A DNA stretch of 47,595 nt from CAYJAZ01 sp964371865 (GTDB lineage: Bacteria > Desulfobacterota > Desulfovibrionia > Desulfovibrionales > Desulfovibrionaceae), in assembly GCA_964371865.1 (NCBI GenBank), contig CAYJOR010000018.1:1-47595 (forward strand), read 5' to 3'. This document shows, piece after piece, positions 44,349 through 47,595 of this stretch. Each line of letters opens with the position of its first letter. Position 1 is the stretch's first letter. The notes under the pieces are model-generated. The model saw nothing but the letters and a program-made list of their open reading frames with translations, ran no database searches and was not told where the DNA came from. A program made the position numbers and the translations under genes.

Positions 44349-44467
44349 ATACTACTCCTTAACATTAGCTCGATTGGATAATTTCATACACTTTAAATAT
44401 AAACTTCCCAATACATAAAGTATAATTCTAAGTAGTCAGCTTTGCAAGAGAAGAATATAGTAATTGC

Positions 44468-44569
44468 AAATTTCCATCGGAGCCGCGACAAGGTGCAGAA
44501 AGGCAAGAGCAAAGCGAGGTCAAGGGCGCAAGAGAGAGCTTGCGAACGTCCCTTGACCTCTTAGCTGTA
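44468..44569 (+). repeat. 102-bp direct repeat, right copy
   Basis: The right-hand partner of 39137-39238. In this copy the internal inverted repeat is perfect: GAGGTCAAGGG (44516-44526) with CCCTTGACCTC (44550-44560), and inside it GCAAG (44528-44532) with CTTGC (44539-44543). The 44349-44659 gap otherwise holds only a small palindrome, TGGAAAT/ATTTCCA at 44601-44620, whose right arm repeats the ATTTCCAT start of the 102-bp unit. Confidence 0.9.
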
Positions 44570-44659
44570 GCGAATGCCAAAGTAGCACCTTAGCGGTCTG
44601 TGGAAATTTTGTTATTTCCATTGGTGAGCGATAACACACTTATCTTATTTGTTTTTCCT

Positions 44660-45352
44660 TTAAATCCATACTTCAATTGCTGAATATATTTTTTTAGAAA
44701 GAGCTTTTAATCTTGACCTTTCTGCAATAAAAAGCTTGTTGAGATACTCCTGATTATTGAGGTCAACACCTTCTACTAAAGCAGTATCTAGCTGTTTTCT
44801 TTCGAGTTCTGAAAAACATGGAATTTTAATTGTCGGGATTTTATTTAGGCTTTCTTCGCTCTCACTTCTTGACTGGCTTGCATTATCAAAGAAATGCTCC
44901 CAACGTACTAGGTATGTATTCTTTGTTACACTGCCTAAGAGCTTATCTTCAATAGATTTTATGTACTCCTTATCCATGCAGTTGCTGAACGGAATATGAT
45001 AGAAAATTTCATACTCATATTCTTCCGTAAGAACGTTCAAATAATTGCTATCTTCCAAAGAATTTAGAAACAGGGTATAGTCACAATTGCCTATATCTGT
45101 GATTGTGTCGCAGTTACTTTCTATAAGTCGCTTCACCCAGTTTTCAAGATTTTTATTTTCTTTGTTATCTCGATAAAACGTTACTTTTTCTACTTCTAAT
45201 TCCTCAAACTTTGCAAAACCTGCCTGAGAGCTATCAGTATCAAAGTTTTGAACTTCAAGTCCTTTACTTTTATAGTAAGAAGCTAAAAATACTGCTGTTC
45301 TTGTTTTACATGTTCCGCCTTTGCCATTTAAAATGATATTGTGTCTAATCAT
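44660..45352 (-). CDS. ParA/MinD-like ATPase of the mobilization operon
   Basis: A 230-residue P-loop protein of the ParA/SIMIBI class. The deviant Walker A motif is KGGTCKT near residues 11-17, with cysteine in place of the usual glycine, and Walker A' reads FDTDSSQAG near 37-45. The nucleotide-dependent switch region (DTITDIGNCDYT) follows near residue 82. The C-terminal half is less conserved. Similar proteins (TraL-like or Mob-associated ParA) sit at the end of plasmid mobilization operons and help partition or recruit DNA to the transfer machinery. It starts 13 bases after the mobA stop. The substituted glycine may change ATP turnover. Confidence 0.7.
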   Translation of the reverse strand: MIRHNIILNGKGGTCKTRTAVFLASYYKSKGLEVQNFDTDSSQAGFAKFEELEVEKVTFYRDNKENKNLENWVKRLIESNCDTITDIGNCDYTLFLNSLEDSNYLNVLTEEYEYEIFYHIPFSNCMDKEYIKSIEDKLLGSVTKNTYLVRWEHFFDNASQSRSESEESLNKIPTIKIPCFSELERKQLDTALVEGVDLNNQEYLNKLFIAERSRLKALSKKIYSAIEVWI

Positions 45353-45365
45353 ATTTTTTCCTTTT

Positions 45366-46946
45366 TTATCTCATTCTAAACTGAGATTTTACTTGTTTTT
45401 CAGTGCGTTGTAGAGTGTATTGAAAGCTTCGAGTAATTCCGTGTATGATTCCTGCAAAGTCTTTAGCGATTCTTCCCATGCTTTCTGCTCTTTGGCTAAG
45501 CCTGTTAAAGTTTGCTGTACTTCTAGTACAAGAGCTTCTAAATTGTTCTGTAAATCCTTGTCTAGAGCTAAAAGTTTCAAGTCTAGTTTTTCTTCTTGGG
45601 ATTTGTGGAATTTCTTTTGCTCTTCTTGCATTTGAGCTAATATCTCTTTGAGATAATTGTCTATTTCGCTCATTATTTATTCCTTTAGCAACTTGATTGC
45701 GTTCTGTTCGCCATTGGTGTAACCCGTGAGAGCTGTCATTCCCTGCGGTAGTATGATGAATTGCTCCAACACTCCCTCCTGATTCGTCCTGCTGACAAGT
45801 TCCAGTCCAAGCGTCTGTATTTCTTTCAACAAATTCTCCTTTTTCGCTATTTTTTCCTCTATTAAGCTGATTTCCTCTTGAGTTGTCATTATTTGACTGC
45901 TCAAGTGCTTCGTTATACCAAGACTGCCCATGAACAAGCCCAATATCAAGCTCATGCTCAGCACTAAGTTGAAAATGAATATTTTCATGCTCGATTTTGT
46001 CAGCAATTTCGAGCTGTTCTTTAGGTTTTGCATATCGCTTTCTATTGTAATCACTACGTTTTTTGTGCACTCTTGCAATTTCAGTTCTAAGTCTTTCAAG
46101 CTCGTGTTCATTTTCTGAATGAGGGCTTCGTCGTGATTTTGTTTGTCCTTCTGTATAATTTTTTGAGCATTCTTCTTTAGTTCGCTCAAGTGTGAATGAT
46201 TCATTAAAAATTCCTCCCTTTAATCTAATTTTCTTATTACTTTCAGTATCTTGTACGCTGATATAATCTTTACCTTTTCGAGAAATAGAAAGCCCTAATT
46301 CTTTATAAGCATTGATAATATCATCTCTGTTTTGCACAAGTCCGCTTTCGATTTTCTCTACAGCATAATTGATGAGCAATTCCCTTATGCTATCTAGTTC
46401 ACTTTGTTTGACTTCTTTGCCCCATCGCTTCATTCTGTTATGATGAATGTCTGCGTGTGCCGGCTGAACAACTCGTGCCCTTTCGGGATCGTCAGGTCTT
46501 GCCCAATTTTCCTTGATATTTAAAAAGTCACGTAAAGGGTCGAAGTCTTTTTGCCAATTTGGAGGGCAAGGATTGTAAGATTTACCAGTTGAAAGCTCCA
46601 CTCGTGGAATAACAAAGTGCATTTCGTGGTGGTCTGCGTGACTGTGACGAACCCAAAGAATATTATATTGCCCTGCTTCCATACCTGCAAAAGCAATTTC
46701 TTCAAACTTATCCATAAGTTCTTGCTCTTTTTGAACTGTTACTTTGTCATCTGGATGCCAAGAAAGCACTCCCGAAGTATATTTCCATTTGAAGTCAAGA
46801 GAGTTGATAAGTTCTTTTGTCAAATTAGGATCGCCACGAAGTAAAACGGGCTTTTCTTCTTGACGATTTGGAAAATCTTCATCTAAAAGATAGTCCGTAG
46901 CTTTTTCGCCCCTGCCTTTGCCATGAGCAAAAACTTTCATATACAT
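45366..46946 (-). CDS. mobA: Relaxase MobA, ColE1/MbeA type
   Basis: A 526-residue mobilization relaxase that nicks oriT and pilots the strand. The N-terminus KVFAHGKGRGEKATDYLL places Tyr19 (counting from the first ATG) where MbeA of ColE1 has its catalytic tyrosine. The metal-binding block is WVRHSHADHHEMHFVIPRVE, the counterpart of the HEN signature, with the last residue His instead of Asn. The YNPCPPNWQKDFDPLRDFLN block follows. Residues about 250-526 are Gln/Asn/Ser/Arg-rich and poorly constrained, because two further genes use another frame of the same DNA. Its start overlaps the mobC stop by 10 bases. ATGs at 46946 and 46940 are both possible. Confidence 0.88.
   Translation of the reverse strand: MYMKVFAHGKGRGEKATDYLLDEDFPNRQEEKPVLLRGDPNLTKELINSLDFKWKYTSGVLSWHPDDKVTVQKEQELMDKFEEIAFAGMEAGQYNILWVRHSHADHHEMHFVIPRVELSTGKSYNPCPPNWQKDFDPLRDFLNIKENWARPDDPERARVVQPAHADIHHNRMKRWGKEVKQSELDSIRELLINYAVEKIESGLVQNRDDIINAYKELGLSISRKGKDYISVQDTESNKKIRLKGGIFNESFTLERTKEECSKNYTEGQTKSRRSPHSENEHELERLRTEIARVHKKRSDYNRKRYAKPKEQLEIADKIEHENIHFQLSAEHELDIGLVHGQSWYNEALEQSNNDNSRGNQLNRGKNSEKGEFVERNTDAWTGTCQQDESGGSVGAIHHTTAGNDSSHGLHQWRTERNQVAKGINNERNRQLSQRDISSNARRAKEIPQIPRRKTRLETFSSRQGFTEQFRSSCTRSTANFNRLSQRAESMGRIAKDFAGIIHGITRSFQYTLQRTEKQVKSQFRMR
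45389..45673 (-). CDS. MobD/MbeD-like coiled-coil protein nested in mobA
   Basis: 94 residues, read in a different frame within the 3' end of mobA. It is an almost continuous coiled coil (YLKEILAQMQEEQKKFHKSQ, then LEALVLEVQQTLTGLAKEQ). AGGA lies 8 bases before the ATG and overlaps the stop of the upstream nested gene. In ColE1, mbeD lies inside mbeA in another frame after mbeB, and MbeD helps plasmid entry exclusion and mobilization. The order here (mobC, mobA, nested mobB, nested mobD) is the same. That and the ribosome site make me treat it as a real gene rather than a shadow. Confidence 0.65.
   Translation of the reverse strand: MSEIDNYLKEILAQMQEEQKKFHKSQEEKLDLKLLALDKDLQNNLEALVLEVQQTLTGLAKEQKAWEESLKTLQESYTELLEAFNTLYNALKNK
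45677..46204 (-). CDS. MobB/MbeB-like membrane coiled-coil protein nested in mobA
   Basis: 175 residues in a different frame within mobA, with a strong GGGAGGA ribosome site 8 bases before the ATG. The N-terminal 45 residues (SELKKNAQKIIQKDKQNHDEAL) resemble the MbeB N-terminal domain. A coiled coil and one membrane helix (FIFNLVLSMSLILGLFMGSLG, about 75-95) follow, then a second coiled coil (EEISLIEEKIAKKENLL) and a short C-terminal domain. MbeB/MobB proteins assist the relaxosome and anchor it near the membrane. The stop is 3 bases before the MobD-like start. A well-formed membrane protein in an overlapping frame is strong evidence that both frames are used. Confidence 0.72.
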   Translation of the reverse strand: MNHSHLSELKKNAQKIIQKDKQNHDEALIQKMNTSLKDLELKLQECTKNVVITIESDMQNLKNSSKLLTKSSMKIFIFNLVLSMSLILGLFMGSLGITKHLSSQIMTTQEEISLIEEKIAKKENLLKEIQTLGLELVSRTNQEGVLEQFIILPQGMTALTGYTNGEQNAIKLLKE

Positions 46947-47251
46947 TGCTTCAAGCCTTTCAATTCTTCTTCTATTTTAGCTAGATAGAGAATCAATCGC
47001 ACTTTGTTTATGTCGTGCTTGAAGATATTTACGCTTCTTGCTATCTGATTGATATTTGAGCTTGCTCTTGCAAAATGGCGGATAAATTCTTTTTGTTGTT
47101 GATTGTACCGCACATTGTAATTGAGGGTGAGCGTGCGTATCAAATCTGAGACCGAAAGGTCGTTTTCCTCTGCCTTATTTTCTATGAGGATTTTTTCTTC
47201 TTCGGTGACACGCACCTTAATGAAAAAATCTTTCTTTGTTTTTACTGTCAT
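46937..47251 (-). CDS. mobC: MobC-like relaxosome accessory protein
   Basis: 104 residues. The N-terminal half looks like a ribbon-helix-helix DNA-binding fold (KVRVTEEEKILIENKAEENDLSVSDLIRTLTL). The C-terminal half has the MobC-type helix FIRHFARASSNINQIARSVNI followed by a coiled coil. MobC proteins bind oriT and open the DNA for the relaxase. It is the first gene of the operon, its stop overlaps the mobA start, and AAAGGC precedes its ATG. The oriT should lie just upstream, at 47252-47410. Confidence 0.85.
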   Translation of the reverse strand: MTVKTKKDFFIKVRVTEEEKILIENKAEENDLSVSDLIRTLTLNYNVRYNQQQKEFIRHFARASSNINQIARSVNIFKHDINKVRLILYLAKIEEELKGLKQCI

Positions 47252-47269
47252 TTTTGCCTTTCTGTATTT

Positions 47270-47365
47270 TTAGGGGTTTGAAGGGGCACAGCCCCTCACC
47301 AGTCTCCATGTGGAAACATTTCAACTTGTTGAAATTGTGCCCACAATGGGTAGGCTGGCTTGCTA
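47270..47365. other. Candidate origin of transfer (oriT)
   Basis: Directly upstream of mobC. It contains GGGGCACAGCCCC (a small hairpin at 47284-47296), an 8-bp palindrome ATTTCAAC-TT-GTTGAAAT (47318-47335), and CTGGCTTG at 47355-47362. The ColE1 nick site, as I recall it, is CTGG/CTTA, so 7 of 8 bases agree. It reads on the strand opposite to the mob genes, as I believe it does in ColE1. Location, inverted repeat and nick-like site together make oriT likely, but the exact nick is inferred. Confidence 0.5.
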
Positions 47366-47414
47366 AATTTGGAGCTATCAAATAAGTATGCCGATAACTC
47401 GTAGCTTTCTTTTC

Positions 47415-47525
47415 TGCGAAATAAGATATAAAGCGAATTATGCGAATTAAGCGAAATAACCCCTTTTATTAGGAAGCAACTTTCTTCGCTTTTTTCGCTA
47501 TTTTCGCTTATTCCCTTTTTTCGCA
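47415..47525. repeat. Mirror-symmetric array of eight GCGAA sites
   Basis: GCGAA occurs on the plus strand at 47416, 47433, 47442 and 47451 (spacings 17, 9, 9). Its complement TTCGC occurs at 47485, 47494, 47503 and 47520 (spacings 9, 9, 17). The arrays are mirror images around about 47470. The unit is close to GCGAAWWAA. This looks like an iteron or operator cluster bound by a dimeric or multimeric protein, perhaps at a replication origin or a regulator's control region. A 76-codon minus-strand frame across the arrays lacks a ribosome site and is probably not a gene. Confidence 0.7.
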
Positions 47526-47595
47526 TATACTATTGAGAGAAAGAATTGTGCGTGGTCGTCCTGCGCCTTTTTCTTTGCTGATTTTGATTTTTTGC
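47508..47595 (-). CDS. Possible C-terminal end of a gene cut by the window edge
   Basis: Reading leftward from the window end, an open frame gives KIKISKEKGAGRPRTILSL then NSICEKRE and a stop at 47508-47510. The basic GRPR stretch is like an AT-hook or the tail of a DNA-binding protein, such as a replication initiator or regulator, which would fit the site array it runs into. Only 29 codons are visible, so this is tentative. Confidence 0.3.
   Translation of the reverse strand, partial: QKIKISKEKGAGRPRTILSLNSICEKRE

Noticed and set aside
47296..47526. 76-codon minus-strand frame across the oriT and GCGAA array
   Set aside because: No ribosome site before its ATG, and its sequence is dictated by the repeat array. 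I cannot exclude it fully, but I favour the array and oriT reading.

Overview
The window is AT-rich Gram-negative bacterial DNA. I infer a low-GC member of the Desulfobacterota, probably Desulfovibrionaceae. The signs are a BapA/LapA-like secreted-protein prefix of the type I associate with that family, paired FlgO-like envelope proteins, a CheW-receiver CheV and an lpdA-gcvH operon. This is inference from protein style; no rRNA gene is present to settle it.

Left part, about 1-30.7 kb, looks like resident chromosome. In order it holds catalase (minus strand), a YhaO/YhaN-like nuclease-ATPase pair, lpdA-gcvH, a short acidic secreted adhesin-like protein behind a structured leader, a convergent macrodomain-sirtuin pair, the rRNA methyltransferase rlmD, a 46-residue membrane protein, and a 900-residue EPSP-synthase-like protein with a long Arg/Asp-rich disordered N-terminus. 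A lipoprotein, coaBC, an unknown gene, a FlgO-like/lipoprotein/FlgO-like operon and cheV follow. Then come a secreted Asp-repeat protein, a PH-domain membrane protein, an aminotransferase, a membrane diguanylate cyclase and a PAS-GAF-GGDEF-EAL-PAS protein whose EAL domain looks active. Three copies of a roughly 153-bp MITE-like element with TA-ended inverted repeats lie between these genes.

Right part, from tRNA-Asn (30,721) to the window end, looks like a mobile island. It carries a small unknown gene and a minus-strand defence operon: an XRE regulator, an HsdM with an HsdR-N-like nuclease domain, HsdS, a PHP-ATPase of the TrlF type, and an unknown exonuclease-like membrane-tailed protein. 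No HsdR motor is visible. Next is a two-gene module, a 1261-residue STAND-like protein and a PD-(D/E)XK nuclease joined by a TAATG junction, inside a 5.3-kb segment bounded by 102-bp direct repeats. This is the best candidate for an undescribed defence system here.

The right end is a ColE1-type mobilization region: mobC, then mobA with mobB- and mobD-like genes nested in another frame, then a ParA-like ATPase. A candidate oriT and a mirror-symmetric array of eight GCGAA sites lie upstream of mobC. No integrase, replication gene or second tRNA-Asn end is visible, so the island probably continues past the right edge.

Functional links I infer: lipoyl-GcvH metabolism may be tied to the sirtuin/macrodomain pair, which in other bacteria acts on lipoylated GcvH. 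c-di-GMP synthesis and breakdown (26-30.5 kb) could affect the adhesin and motility genes. The mobilization genes would let the defence cargo spread.
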